From NCBI GenBank assembly GCA_003008705.1, contig PDUO01000009.1, positions 868,001 to 932,000 on the forward strand: a stretch of DNA of 64,000 nucleotides, in the 5' to 3' direction. Position 1 is the stretch's first letter, and every line of letters begins with the position of its first letter. Below the pieces are notes generated by a model. The model was not told where the DNA came from. It was given only the letters and a program-made list of their open reading frames with translations, and searched no databases. Position numbers and translations under genes: made by a program. This DNA comes from Pezicula radicicola (lineage: Eukaryota > Ascomycota > Leotiomycetes > Helotiales > Dermateaceae). This document shows, piece by piece, positions 1-12,577 of the stretch.

Positions 1-3000
1 CGCTCGATAGACCTCGGTCACTACGGGTTGGATACGTAATGCCTTCAGTTGGTTGCCAGTCCAAGACAAGAGAGTTTCTATGAGATCGGAGTATGGCGCC
101 CAGCCGGCCTCGGCGGGAAGTGCCATAAGAGGAGGAAGGAAGTCCCGGTGGCTGATGAGACCGATCCAACCGGAGAAAAACCCAGGGAAGTAAGAAGGCT
201 GAAGCTTCTTGAAGTTACGCGCAAATACCAGAAGAATCTGCTGATTTTCGAGCTCTCTCAGTTCCGCAGCCAATGTCTTGAACTCGTAAAGAATCGTCGA
301 TAGTAAACGGAAGAAGACCTTCTGGTTGAACTCGACATTACTTGTTACATGGTGGTGGTTCAAGACCAATACTACAAGGGACAGGATTAGGTCGAGAAAC
401 GCAGGTTTGTCGCCTTTGACCTCTCCATCTTCATCTAGTCCCTTGACGAGCATAGAAATCAGCTTGGCAAGAGCATCAGTTGTACTGAAGGCTTCATTAA
501 AGTTGTTGGTAGTCATCATGGACTGATCGAATCGCTCCAAAGAAACTTCGATGCATACACGAATGAATCTGCATAAATCATCCCTGTTGTTGATCAACTG
601 CCTGTTGTAGAGCTGAGAGATGAACTGTGTTACCGCCTTTGGAGTGGCGTTAGGATTGTTGCATAAAGCATTCCATTCGTTAAAACAGTATCGCATCTGC
701 TCTAGACCACTGTGAAAATCGATGTCGTGAGTAGTCTGCTCATCGCTGGCATGGCTATCTTGTCGCCGATTAATACTGTTCAGCTTTTCCTTGAATTGTT
801 GTCCTGCCTCCAGTGACGGCTCTTCTGTAACCCACTGAAAAGCAACTTCCAAGCTTCTTGCGAGGTCGCCCAACATGGCAAGAGGGGGTTCGTTGAGCAA
901 GACATTGCTGACGAGTGAAGAAAAGAATTCCAAAGATCCCTCTTTTCGCATCAAAAGTGCTTTGGAAGTCGTTGCATCTACTCGGGGCCAATCCAAGAAG
1001 TCGGCTCTAACCAAAGCCATAACTAACGGTACATTCAGGAAAACCTCGGGGGACTCCTGGGCTAGATGTCCAAGTCTGATAGTAACTTCTCTATGCGTCC
1101 GACCTGGAATTCGACAGATGTTCTGCAATGATATCACCAGACTTTCAATCAGGAGATCATTGCCTTCATTTGAGATTGAGAAGAGAATGCCACAGATCTG
1201 GTCCGCAGTGTAGATAGAGAATTCGTCTGTGGACTGCGCACTTCGAATGATAAAGCCGTATAGGGTATCAAGAATGTCCAAGACTGAATTCGGCCGTGGC
1301 AGGTCTGCGTAGTGTTGTTCAGGTGTCTCGCTAGCCGCTCGTTGTAGATCTAGCAGAAGCTTCTGCACCCTCTCAGCCAAACCGCGCGGATCCATCTGTA
1401 AAGCTGGAAGCCTGCCATTTGCCATGGCAGCAGTTGGTTGAGGATAAGATGGCTGCTGGGCATTGAGATGAGGCATAGCAGGAGGTTCAGCAGGAGTTGG
1501 AAGATTGGGAACGGCCGGGTACTGCTCCTGCAGGAGATCATTCGCAATAGATCTTGTCGCATCCGAAGATGTGGCAACGTGTGTTGTCCCGCTCAGGGAT
1601 GGCGGTGGACGGATTGGCCTGGCGAACTCCTCGTAAATGGCCATTTGTTGTTCATTCAAACCATGGAGGTTTGGCTGCAATTTGAAAGGTGCGGGTATTG
1701 TCCATGCCCATCGACTCAAGGATGGATCAATGTAAGGTTCGTCACTAGGCCGTGTCAATCGGTGCCGGCGGCGTGCATCCAGTTCTCCTTCAATCATCTC
1801 TTCGATCTCCGGCACGGCACGTTCCTCAGCTTTCTTCTCTACTTGACTGCACGCCAAGTCAAGGTTTGAATTGACGGCCATAACAACAATACCTTCCGGC
1901 AGCCCAAGTCCACTATCCCCTGCATGCGAACGAATGTAGTTGGTCATGCTAGCGCGCAAAGGCTCTTTGGATGTTACCAACGCAAGTGCACCGGCAGTTT
2001 TCTTAACCATATTTACGGCTGCAGAGCGAACGCGGGCCTCATTTGGCTCAGTAGCGAAATCCTTGTGGATCATTTGAGCAGTTGATATGGCAGCAATGGT
2101 AACAGAGCGCTCGACAACAGGAGATATGATCTCATGAACTGCACGTGTGATTGCCGTCCGCATTACATCCATAAGACGGTTCTGGGCGCTAGCATCGCTC
2201 ATAGGTGGGTACTGGAGCAAAGGCCCCAAATCAGGAATGCTAGATGTGATGTCCTGGGGAGAGAATCGACCACTTCCAACTCCTCCGCCCATGCCATTCA
2301 AGGATAGGTTGTCAAATCTATCTAATGCTTCGGCTGTCATTGGTTCAGTAGGTTCTTCGACAGGCGGGACACGGGTAAGAATGTCTGTGGAAGGTGGAAT
2401 GCTCTTGTGATCCAGATTCAGCCCTTTGCAAAGAACTTCAATCTCGAATTTCAAATTGAGTTTCAGCTCTCCTAGATGGTATAATTCGATGAGTACTTGA
2501 ATGACGTCCATAAGCCAAGGATTAGGCGGACCGAAAACAGTTGACTTTTGTCCTTGTATGAGTACCTTACAGACGAATGGAATAACAACAATGAGGCGTT
2601 GAGTGTCGTAAGCCTCGATGAGTAATTGCTTGAAAGCAATGTTTCGATGTTTGATAGGCTTATCACGGGCTAGAGTCAAAGATCCAAGCCATCCACCGAG
2701 GTTCTTGAGATGGGTTCTTTCTGATGAAGACTGCATTGTAGTTTCTGCATTGAGCATTCTGATAACACTGACATAAGTCTCTCGGAGGATTTCAGACCAG
2801 AGTTTCTTGTTGCCAAAGAGTTTCACAAGATCCAGGTAGAGTTCGTGGTAGTTGGGTTGCATTTTAGCTCGCTCTTCAACCAAATGTCCGGCAAACCACT
2901 GTTGGTGCTTCTCATCAATGACCTCTTTCAGCTCCTTGAATTTCGACTCAAGGTTTCGCTCAGTGATGTTGTTGAGCACAAACAACACTATCTCTTGGGT

Positions 3001-5880
3001 TTTCTCGTTTGGCTCCTCATAGATTCCTTCAGGAGGGGGTGGATCAACATTCAGCGAGGCAAAAGGAGGCGCGCTTGGCTCAGCCAAAAGCATATCGTCA
3101 ATAGCACCGTTGGGCATGGCCCCGCCATTCATAAGATCGCCATGACCAGCCGCCCCAAGTCCATTGGTTGCCATTTCTTCTCGTTCTTGAAGGACAACTT
3201 CTTCAGCTTTGCTCCACGCTTCGGTGCCTTGAAGGCCTGGGATCTGCAATAGTTGTTTGCAGAACGCGGGCCATTCTCTCAACCGCGAGAAGAGTTGCAT
3301 CAAAGCCTGCAGACCGAATTTGTACATTGACTCATCAGGGTTGTGATCTCGTACTGCTTCTAGAATCATGCCTAGACCAATTTCAAGAGGAATTGAATCA
3401 ATTAGTTTGTGTGAGATGATACCTCCAAAGAGAACAGCAGTGGTTGCTAAAGCCTCAAGGGGGTAGGTTCCATAGAGATTGTACTCGTCGAACAGGCCAT
3501 GAATCATGCAGGCGAAGACGTCCTGATCAAAGGGATTCCGCGAGTGTTTGTATCTTTCAAGTGCCTCGACAACAGTTCGGACTTGCAAATCGTCACTGTA
3601 CATTTTTTTGTAGTGCTCTTCCATCTTGTCATTAGCCTGCAGTGGCAATGAGTTCTTCTCTTGTCCATTCGCATCAATAATATCGTCATATCCTTCGCCG
3701 TAGTTAATTAATCGTGGGTAAGCCGTGATACAGGCGCGCTGCACCAGGATGAGATCTTGCAGAGGTCTCTTTGGTAGCAGGCTTCCCAATATATGCAACA
3801 TCGCGTCTATGGTCTTTACAGGAAGCATGACGCTATAGAGCTGTTCGGGTGCCGCATCTGGCTGCAGACGTTGATATTCGAGCTCGTGTTTTGCTTTGAT
3901 GTTTAGGAAGGTCAAAAGAGCTTGGGTCAACTCCTGGCCTCGCGCTGAATTTATCTCGGCCCAGTTATCCAAATCAAGACAGCCCCGTGCATGTGCCAGC
4001 GCTGCCAAATCAAGCCCAAATCCATTAAGCATAGTCATTAATTCCATAAGCCATCCGTGTCTAACAAGGTGATCGAGAATCGTAGGTAGGTCTAAAGGAG
4101 CCTTGGCGTGTGTTTCCACAAGGTTTTGTACTACCCAATGCTTATCCTTCCGCCACAATGCTTCTAGGACAAAATCATAATTGGGATCAACCTTGTATAA
4201 GAAACGATTGAAGAGATTAGTGACAGTGTCACTCGCCAATTCCGGCCATGGTTTTGGCACCCCGAATGCGGCTATTAGGAATATGTCCAGCTTTGGGACA
4301 ACAACCTGTTGAAATAACCGCTTGGCTTCTACCGTATCCGATGCGTTTGATGTGTGTAGGGCGACATGGAACATGGCTGACAATGCTGCAAGTGAGACCA
4401 GCGGGTCCTTCACGCACTGCGCGGCACGGGACCGGATAGCTTCCTGTAGAGGTGTTTCCGCAGCAAAGTCTTGTACCGAGAATGACGGAACTAGGCCAGG
4501 AATCGTCGTTGCGTCAAGTTGTGCTGGCGATAGAGATGCAAAGGCGCTGATAAAAGACAGCTGGGTCTCAGAATTATGCCAGTTTCCACCCCACATTTGC
4601 TGGATATCGATCAATCCTTCTAGAGCAAGTGGCTCTAAAGCTTGATAAATGGCCAAAAACTGCTCTTGAGACACTCTCAAATTGTACTGGTCAAAATGGG
4701 CTATTACATGCTGCCAATTGAAGTCGCGCGGAACCTCATTCTGTAAGCTCCTAACCAGTATAGCTGGGGAAAAAGGTGGCGTCTGGCTGATGGCGGAATA
4801 CAGCAATGCCGTAGCAACTTGTTCCTCGTCAACCCTGATGTTTCCGATATTACGCAACCATTTCCTACACTCCCCTTCCGTTGAAGTGATTATCGATCCT
4901 CGGCCGTGCATATCAAATGCAAGACCGTTTCTATCGCTAAGGCATCGCATGAGGTAGAGAGCAGCAAGAACTTCCGTCGGAGGAAGTCCTTGTGACGTTG
5001 ATCCATCAGGCAATTGTATTGTGAATCGGTACATGGTAGCCATGCGTAACTCCTCTTGAGATCGCTCGTCGAAACTTGGAGGATGTTCTTGAATATATCG
5101 GTCTAGGATGGTGGCAAGAAAGGTAGGGGTTATGTCTTTCTGGTCTTCAGTGGGGTGGGCGATGAGCTGCAGGAATTGGGAATAGTTTGCAGTCATGATG
5201 GCGTCCGCTTCAAATGATTAGCTCAATGGTCGAGGGCAGCTGGGGTCTATACATACCCTTTGTGTTCAAATCTGGTTTTGAAGCGGCCTTGAATGCTAAA
5301 GCTAGTATTGTCTTCTCGAGCGCATCTAGCTTGAAATGTTCCATGAAGGTTGATAGATCGAAATCGCGGAACAGGTCCTCATTTGAGCCAAGGATTGACT
5401 CTGCTATGTTTCCAGCCTTTTCAACATTGTGTGAAATTTCGCGAATTTCCTTCACCAGGACCGAGTAGCTGGCCGAGTTGGATACCGGTCTGTTAGGGCC
5501 TGGGAAGATCTGTGAAGCATTGCCAACCACGAGACGGCTGAAATATTTTGGGAACACTTCCATACCGTGTTCATCGATGAGCTAGTCAGCGCTGCCGTCA
5601 GTACCATCCGACCGAACAGACAAACTACAGATGCGCATACCTTTTTCAGTTGTTCAGCTTGCGGTCCTCCTTCTTTAATTGTGCTAAGTAGCAAATACAC
5701 CTGGGCGACAACTATCTTGGTGAGAGGGCTCGCGCCAGTGGTAGGGCTATTGGTACTGGGGCTCGCCGCTGTGCTAAAGGCACTGGTGTGGGACCCGTGT
5801 GGTGAATGACTGATGCCTCCAGTCACTATGGTCTGCTGCGCTGGCGACGGTGTGAAAGTCCCCCCTCTTGGGTTGACCAT
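1..5880 (-). CDS. not1: CCR4-NOT complex scaffold subunit NOT1 (3' end outside window)
   Basis: NOT1 is the scaffold of the CCR4-NOT deadenylase, which shortens mRNA poly(A) tails and represses transcription and translation. Three exons fit: 5880-5641, 5581-5257, then one long open exon from 5207 off the left edge; introns of 59 and 49 nt have GTATGC/TAG and GTATGT/AAG borders. About 1,924 residues are visible. The N-terminal HEAT region contains the conserved stretch HGMEVFPKYFSRLVVGNAS. A MIF4G-like Caf1-binding region lies near residues 905-1115 and a DUF3819-like helical region near 1175-1325. The start of the NOT1 C-terminal domain follows, and the frame is cut at a typical conserved segment ending VVTEVYRA. 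The start at 5880 follows an in-frame stop 15 nt upstream; a further 5' exon cannot be excluded. The gene is head-to-head with the F-BAR gene at 7232. Confidence 0.95.
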
Positions 5881-7231
5881 CGAAGATGCTTGTGTTCAGG
5901 CGCAGACCCACTCGCAGAGAGCGGCCTCTCGATGGATAAAGCAGGTTAATTAATCGGAAGGTACGGGCATCTAGGTATTAAGGAAGGAGCTTGTTATTAC
6001 GGACTTTTGGGCGACGTTGAGGGGTGGATGTTCCGATGATGAAAATCGAAGCTGAAGCCAGCACGATCGCGACTGATTCGGCTACGCAGCTAGATGCGGC
6101 TCTGCCAGAGCTAGCGGCCTTTGAAGCACAAGCACATAGTACCCCAGTCTCGAAAAGAGCTTCGGGGTCGACGTGAGCGGAGATGCATCAGTCAAAACAC
6201 AACCACAGGCACCGAAATACAAATATAAACACCAGATTATCATTGAGACTTTACTCAACAGCCTTGGATTACGGATATATTCTAGTGGTAGCACCAAAAG
6301 ATTCTAGGCTTGCACAACAACCACAACCGAAGAATCACTTTGAATCCCACCCCAGAGAAGAGGTTCGCGAACAGAGCATGGCATGTTTGTTCACGCAAAG
6401 TTCTAGGCGGTAGGCCGACGATTAGGCTCCGTGGTCATTCCATTGTTAGTAAGTATTAGGAAGAGCCACGGAAGCTCTAAGACCGATAATATTCCCTTAC
6501 ATCCTATTGCTTGCTACGGAGGTACCACAGTACTAATCCAAGACCTGCGCATTTGCCCCTTGATGTGATGCTGACCTGCAGGTACGCCCGCTATGGACCC
6601 GTGTCAAAGTTGGTCTACATACCTACAGAGTACGTATCATTATTGTTTCCCCATTTATTGTCTCTGCTAGACGTAAAGCAAGGTAGGGAGGATTGTATAG
6701 GACCAAGTGTAAGCCGATCTCTCGGTGATCCCTTTGTGTCTCGGAAGTTGGAATACTTGATTGAATAAATATTGTTGATAAAATAGTAGAAGCGTTGTGA
6801 GCAGAGCCAATTATATGCTCTACCAAACACCGCCTACAAGAGTCCCATACATGAATCGATTCACGCATCAAACCAAGAACAAGTTTTATTCCGGCTTCTT
6901 TGGCCACCGCGTCGAGAGCAGCCTTGTCCTGTCAAATGGGCGTGATTAGTACCAGCCACCCGTTATCAGCCGTTGCTCATGGCAACCCCACCGACAACAG
7001 ACTCCCCAACCTCCTCCCCACTTCTACTTCTCTATTCATATCATCACCCCGGTCAATATCTCAGACTTGATCACTCCATTCCATTCTTTCTTTTTCTTAC
7101 ACCTCAGCTTTAGGCACAACCGCGCCGACCTCATTTATACCGCGCAATAGGTAACTTAATACATTCCGAGGACGCGACAGAGTCAACAAAGTCGAGAGAT
7201 ATTCCAGCAACAACCCGAGGAACAGGGTAAG
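5881..7231. promoter_or_regulatory. Divergent intergenic region between NOT1 and the F-BAR gene
   Basis: This 1.35 kb separates two head-to-head genes and must hold both promoters and 5' leaders. About 7015-7130, just upstream of the F-BAR start, is strongly pyrimidine-rich, as is common in fungal leaders. Short open frames on either strand (for example 6511-6768 and 6082-6297) show no recognisable domain and I do not call them. Confidence 0.5.
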
Positions 7232-10161
7232 ATGCCCGGTACAATATCTGATGGACCCTCGGTCTCCATGAGCTTTGCGAACAACTTCTGGGGCAAAGAT
7301 GATGCTGGAGTTGAGCCATTACTCTCGCGCATGCACAATGCGAAGCAAACGTGCGACGAGTTGAAAAGCTTCTATAATGGTACGTTGACTTAAGTGGTCG
7401 CACACAACCATATCTAACTGGCACTTCTATAGCTCGATCTACGATTGAGGAGGACTATGCCCGGAAGTTATTACAGCTGTCCCGCAAGCCGTTGGGGTCA
7501 CAAGAGGCCGGAACACTTCGAACTTCGTTAGACGTCTTGCGCGGTGAGGTCGAGGCTATGGGAAAGGCACATCAGAATATTGCTGGGCAAATGAAGACTG
7601 AACTCGAGGAGCCGCTGGCGGCCTTTGCTGGTGCCATGAAAGAACGAAGAAAGATTGTCCAAGGTGGAGTTGAGAAGTTACTAAAGGTCAAGGTTCAGCA
7701 AACGCAGCAGGTTAACAAGGTATGTCGTCCGGTACCCTATTTCGATCCTTCAAATTAATGAACAATGCAGACTCGGGATCGTTACGAACAAGAGTGCCTA
7801 AAAATCAAAGGATATTTAGCACAAGGCCATATGGTGATGGGCCAGGAAGAGAGAAAGAACAAAGCGAAGCTGGAGAAGACACAGATAAACCTCGCAACGT
7901 CGAACACCGAGTACGAAACTGCTGTTAAGATTCTTGAGGAAACAACAGGTCGATGGAATCGGGACTGGAAAGCTGCAGCCGATAAATTCCAGGATCTTGA
8001 AGAGGAACGACTAGACTTCACGAAGAGCAGCCTGTGGAGCTTTGCCAATATCGCGTCAACGGTTTGCGTGAGTGATGATGCATCTTGTGAAAAGGTCCGA
8101 TTATCGCTCGAGAACTGTGAGGTAGAAAAGGATATTATTGGTTTCATAAAGGATAGAGGGACTGGACAAGAGATACCTGATCCGCCAAAGTATATCAATT
8201 TCTGCCGGGGAGACGTCAGTGACACTGAATCACAAAGCTCGGAAGACGACAGTTATTCAGTAGCACAATTTCAACGTACCATCAACCCAGCTTACAGAAG
8301 CTCCTCGCCTCAGCCCTCCACCTACGAATCTCACCACGATCCTCAGTCTGCACTAGCTCGAGATTTAGGCCATCAACCACCAGAAACTCCACCCAGTCGG
8401 GAGGCTACTCTTACTCCCCAGAAGGCTGCTACAGACAGGTCGAGGCAGGCACCACCACCACAACCAGAATATCAACAGCAACCAAGCAAGCTTTCATATG
8501 AGCAATCACAACACGGCCCATTAGCAGCAGTGCCTCATGATCCATATCCAATGGATGGAATGACTATGCTATGTCGAACGGGCCCTCCCTCCGAGAGAAG
8601 TTCTAATCCGTCTCCGATCAGACCGTCAAGCCGCGACTCTCAAAGCGATTACTCTGACCCGACCTCGTTTTCAAGCCAAGACCCTCCTAGTGGAAAGACG
8701 TCTCCCATCAAGCAAAATCCCGGACCACCAGCTGAGAAGCAAGTTCTGAAGAAGAAGAGTGGATTTTTCCAGAGCCATAGTCCCTTCAGACGTAAGAGTA
8801 TCAAGGAGAAGGATAACCCGGTGGTTACCCCATCTAACCGCAACACTTGGTCATCACGCCACACGGCTCAAAATACTCCATCTCGACGAACTCAGACGTA
8901 TGCCCAAGAGCCACAGAGCATGATGATCAGTGACCGGCCAAGTAATAGTCCAGAGCCTATTGATCCTCGAGCAAACCTGCAGCTTAACATTGGTAACAAT
9001 GTATTCGATGTTGCGACACCAGATAGGAAGAACAAAACCATGCAAAGTCCATCTCAAGAACAGGAAGACTTGGATCCAATAGCCCAGGCTCTAGCAGAAC
9101 TCAAAGGTGTGACCAAGGCTTCCTCTACACGGGTATCTGCCGACAACTATCACGGAATCCCCACACCAGCTCCAGGATCCACGCCTCACTCTCGATCAGG
9201 GCCCCCGCCGATGGCTAATGGTGCGCTGATGGCTGGCATGCGAGGGACACCCCCACCATCTTATGACCAACCACCAATGCAGAGGCTGGGTGCTCCACAG
9301 CCTGCCTTTACTTCTAAAGCGATGCAACAAACGCGGCAAAAGTATGTCGACCAAACCCAAAATATGTTTGGCTCACAAGGCCGCTCAGAATCACGAGGGG
9401 GATACGGTTCAAGTACCCAATCTCGTCCAGGTACTCGAGGTAATGACATGCCACGAGCCACATCCCCAGCTCCCCCTCGAAGCGTATCACCACGTCCTGG
9501 GATGCAACAACCATCCCCAAGACAAGACTCGAGACAAGCATATAGATCCGCATCTCCAAACCCTTATGCCGGTAGCCAACGCCGTCCCCAGTCTTCAGCA
9601 GCTCCCCCAAACCGGGGCTCCGATCAAGGTTATTACCGCCAAAACTCTCCAAACACGGTGACCCGTGCTGTATCGCCTGCTCCATTCCGTGACGACCGCC
9701 CAGGAAGTAGCCACATGAATAATGAACTGTCTATGCAACTTGCTCAAGCCCCCGAGGATGGTTATGGATCTCAGAAAGGACGCTCCAGACACGGATCTGT
9801 CGCGATGGTCAATACGAGACCTATGAGCAACTACTACGGTGGCCAAGGAGGACAGACACCAGGAGCGTCTAGACAGCGCAGTAAGAGTGTTGCAGATGTC
9901 AGGCAATTCAATAGGGAGGGTCGTCCCATTTTGAACTTTGGTAAGGCTTTCTTTACCATTTTTGTCATCATTCACGCTAACATTTCAATAGCCCGCGCTC
10001 TTTATATGTATCAAGCTGCAATTCCTGAGGAGTTGAGCTTTGCAAAGGGGGACATCCTTGCAGTATTAAGACTTCAAGACGATGGATGGTGGGAGGCAGA
10101 AGTGGCTGGGAAGAACGGAAGGCCTGGGCTGGTACCGAGCAACTACCTCCAAAACTGCTAA
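7232..10161 (+). CDS. F-BAR and SH3 domain cytokinesis protein (Cdc15/Imp2/Hof1 family)
   Basis: Proteins of this family bind membrane at the contractile ring through an F-BAR dimer and recruit ring and septum factors through SH3. Four exons fit: 7232-7379, 7433-7719, 7771-9940 and 9992-10161, giving 924 residues. The N-terminus SFANNFWGKDDAGVEPLL, then a charged coiled-coil with STIEEDYARKLLQLSRK, is the FCH/F-BAR module (about residues 10-280). The middle (about 300-840) is a long disordered Ser/Pro/Gln/Arg-rich linker with many SP and RSxS sites, typical targets of cell-cycle kinases and phosphatases. The C-terminal SH3 shows ALYMYQA, the DDGWWEAE tryptophan pair and LVPSNYL; the last intron falls exactly at the linker/SH3 border. 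A single C-terminal SH3 argues for Cdc15/Imp2 rather than Bzz1, which has two. Confidence 0.93.
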
Positions 10162-10484
10162 TTCTATTCTGAAGCGGAGAGTGGTTATAGAAGGAATATG
10201 CTTGGTGATTCTTTGATTCTTTGATTCTTTGGGTGTTGATAGTTTTGAGTCTGAGTCTTTATTTTCTGGATGGGGTGTTTTTTTAGGGTTTTTAGCACGG
10301 GATACAGTACAGTAGGTATGTACATTTCATGATGAGACGGACATGTCAAAGGATGAATGAATTCTAAACAGTCAAAAAGAAAAGTTGATGTAGGAAGTCC
10401 AGTCTGTGAAATATAAATAATGTGCCTAGTCCTCCTCGGTATTGATTGTACAAGACATCTTGAATTATTTGAATTTCCATCGTG
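10162..10484. other. Short spacer: F-BAR 3' end and seipin upstream region
   Basis: This 0.3 kb lies between two genes on the same strand. It begins with the 3' untranslated part of the F-BAR gene, where the 8-mer ATTCTTTG is repeated about three times in tandem near 10208-10232. I see no gene on either strand. Confidence 0.4.
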
Positions 10485-12023
10485 ATGGCTCTTTTCTTGC
10501 TTGCGCCTAGGTCTTCGCAGGTATGGGGGTCCGAAGAAGCTATGGCTATTCCCAGGCATGTGACGGCGCGTGACGACATCGCTGCGAGCTCAGCTTCACC
10601 TCCATCTCCCATTCCAGCTCAACAAGACCAAAAAGTTCACAACTCAGTACCACGGCCTCAATCTCCGTTTGGCGCAAGCCAACCTGCGGCATTTAGTGCA
10701 ATGGTATGTATCAATATTTACTCTTTTCAATTTTCATGGACATTTGTATCGCAACTCCAAGGACCTAACTAACGCGTTGTAGGATTTAATTCTAAAGCCG
10801 TACCGCATAGCTACGTCGAAGCCAGCACAGAAAACCTATCTAAACACCATCCTGTTCGTGATAACATCAGCGATACTTCTTGCTCTTGCAACTGTTGCAT
10901 ACCTGTTGTTCTACTACAGCTATGTACCACAAACCAGTATCGAGAAGATCGTCCATCTACAATATGGGTTTGTAGACTCCCTCCCTTGCTTCAGAAACGC
11001 TGCCAGTACTGATTGAATTTTGTCTAATGTAGTGATGGGCCTCACCCCTATGGCATCACAACCCTAGACTCCTCTCTCGTCTCCCAACAGCCTTACGACA
11101 TAAGTCTGACCCTCTCACTTCCACGCTCGCCGTCAAACCTCAAGACAGGCAACTTCATGCTCTCGCTCTCGCTCCTCTCCCCATCCTACAAGCCTCCCCT
11201 CGCCGGTACCATTCCTCTATCAATCCAAGAACCGGGACCCTCATCTACCATCGATCCGAGTACAATCCTCCATATCTCTCGCCGCCCCGCAATTCTCTCG
11301 TACGAAAGTCCCCTCGTCTCCTACAGTTCGCGCCTGGCTGCGCTTCCCCTCTACATCCTCGGCCTGCGGAAGGAAGCAGAAACCCTCTCAATACCCATGG
11401 CGGAATCCACAGAATTCGCAAAGGGCTGGAAGAACATCCCAAATTACGTGCTCCTGGAACTACAAGCAGGACAAGATGTCCAAGTTTACGATGTCCGCGT
11501 ACACTTCACCGCAAGGTTCGGCGGACTTCGCTGGCTTATGTATAACTACCGGCTCCTCTCTTTTATCGGCTTCACTACGGCATTCTGGCTGTCCGAGGTC
11601 CTCTTCACTATCTTTGCATGGGCAGGGCTACGCACGATCTTCAACCCCTCGCCCACGGCCAAAACTGGAGGGATCAAACCAGAAGATGGGGAAACAGAAG
11701 ATTCTTCCGGCAACATCATCAAAAAAGAAGACCCACTCACAGAAGATGAACCAGATCTCTCTGACACACCACGCATGTTTCCTACTTATGGTCGTCAGCA
11801 ACCGTTAAGATACGTACCAAAGGTTAAGGATGAGGGTGATAGTGAGGAGTATGTGCTTGGCGAGACGAGCATCCAGCCACTCGCTGGGGTTGAAGCCGAC
11901 GATGAGGAGGATCTTGATGCGGAGTTCAGGGGCGGGTTTAGGGATTCTGGTGTTGGCACTAGTTTTAGTGATGCTAGTAGAGGTGTCACTAGGAGGAGGA
12001 GTAGAGGTGGTAAAGGCGCTTGA
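10485..12023 (+). CDS. Seipin, lipid-droplet biogenesis protein
   Basis: Seipin is an ER membrane protein that organises lipid-droplet budding sites. Coding exons are 10485-10703, 10783-10967 and 11033-12023 (464 residues). A shorter start is the ATG at 10701, which sits directly before the first donor (ATG|GTATGT) and would give 392 residues beginning MDLILKPYRI. The first membrane helix (TILFVITSAILLALATVAYL) is followed by the luminal beta-sandwich with DGPHPYGITTLD. The second helix is RLLSFIGFTTAFWLSEVLF. The cytosolic tail is long and acidic and ends in an Arg-rich RRRSRGGKGA. Both introns have canonical borders and restore the frame. The family is clear; the start codon is not settled, because the extra N-terminal 72 residues are Pro/Ser-rich and not diagnostic. 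Confidence 0.9.
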
Positions 12024-12577
12024 GTGCGAGGATATCTCAAATGGAATGAAGCATTACGGGAATGATTGACGTGAAACGATACCCACAAATATGCATGGAA
12101 TACGGTTGGTTTTGGATGGTTGGTGTCTAGTTTTCAAAGATAAGGGGGAACAGCAAGGCGTTGCTACGACTACATAGGCACAACCTGGATTCAAGGTAGG
12201 AGATGGGATCACTCCTTGTAACTATATTCAGCATGATTAATTGACCCATGAGTTCTCAACCTCGAATTAGAATTTTCCGTGCACTAATATGAGTACCGTA
12301 GCGATTGCTCCATATGTAAAATAGGTTTAGGAAAGTCAAGTAAGTTAGTAAAGATGAGTTACTCAAGGAAGTTATTACTCAAGTCGAAGAAGTTATCTAC
12401 TTAGGCTAATACATATTCGTATATAACCATCTCTCACTCCAGTAGGGTCAAGTCACATAGCAGTGGTCGGACCTGGAATTCCATAGAAGATAAAGCACGA
12501 AGGCACGCATGTTCTCTTTTCGATTAATAACATATATATATTCTTATTACGTAGGCAATAGAATAATTATTGAGAAG
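12024..12577. other. Convergent 3' spacer with AGTTACTYAA-type motifs
   Basis: This spacer lies between the convergent seipin and SR140-like genes. It is AT-rich. About 12336-12408 holds several copies of a GTTACT/AGTAA motif with CAAG flanks, part of a motif family seen elsewhere in the window. No open frame of interest is seen. Confidence 0.4.
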
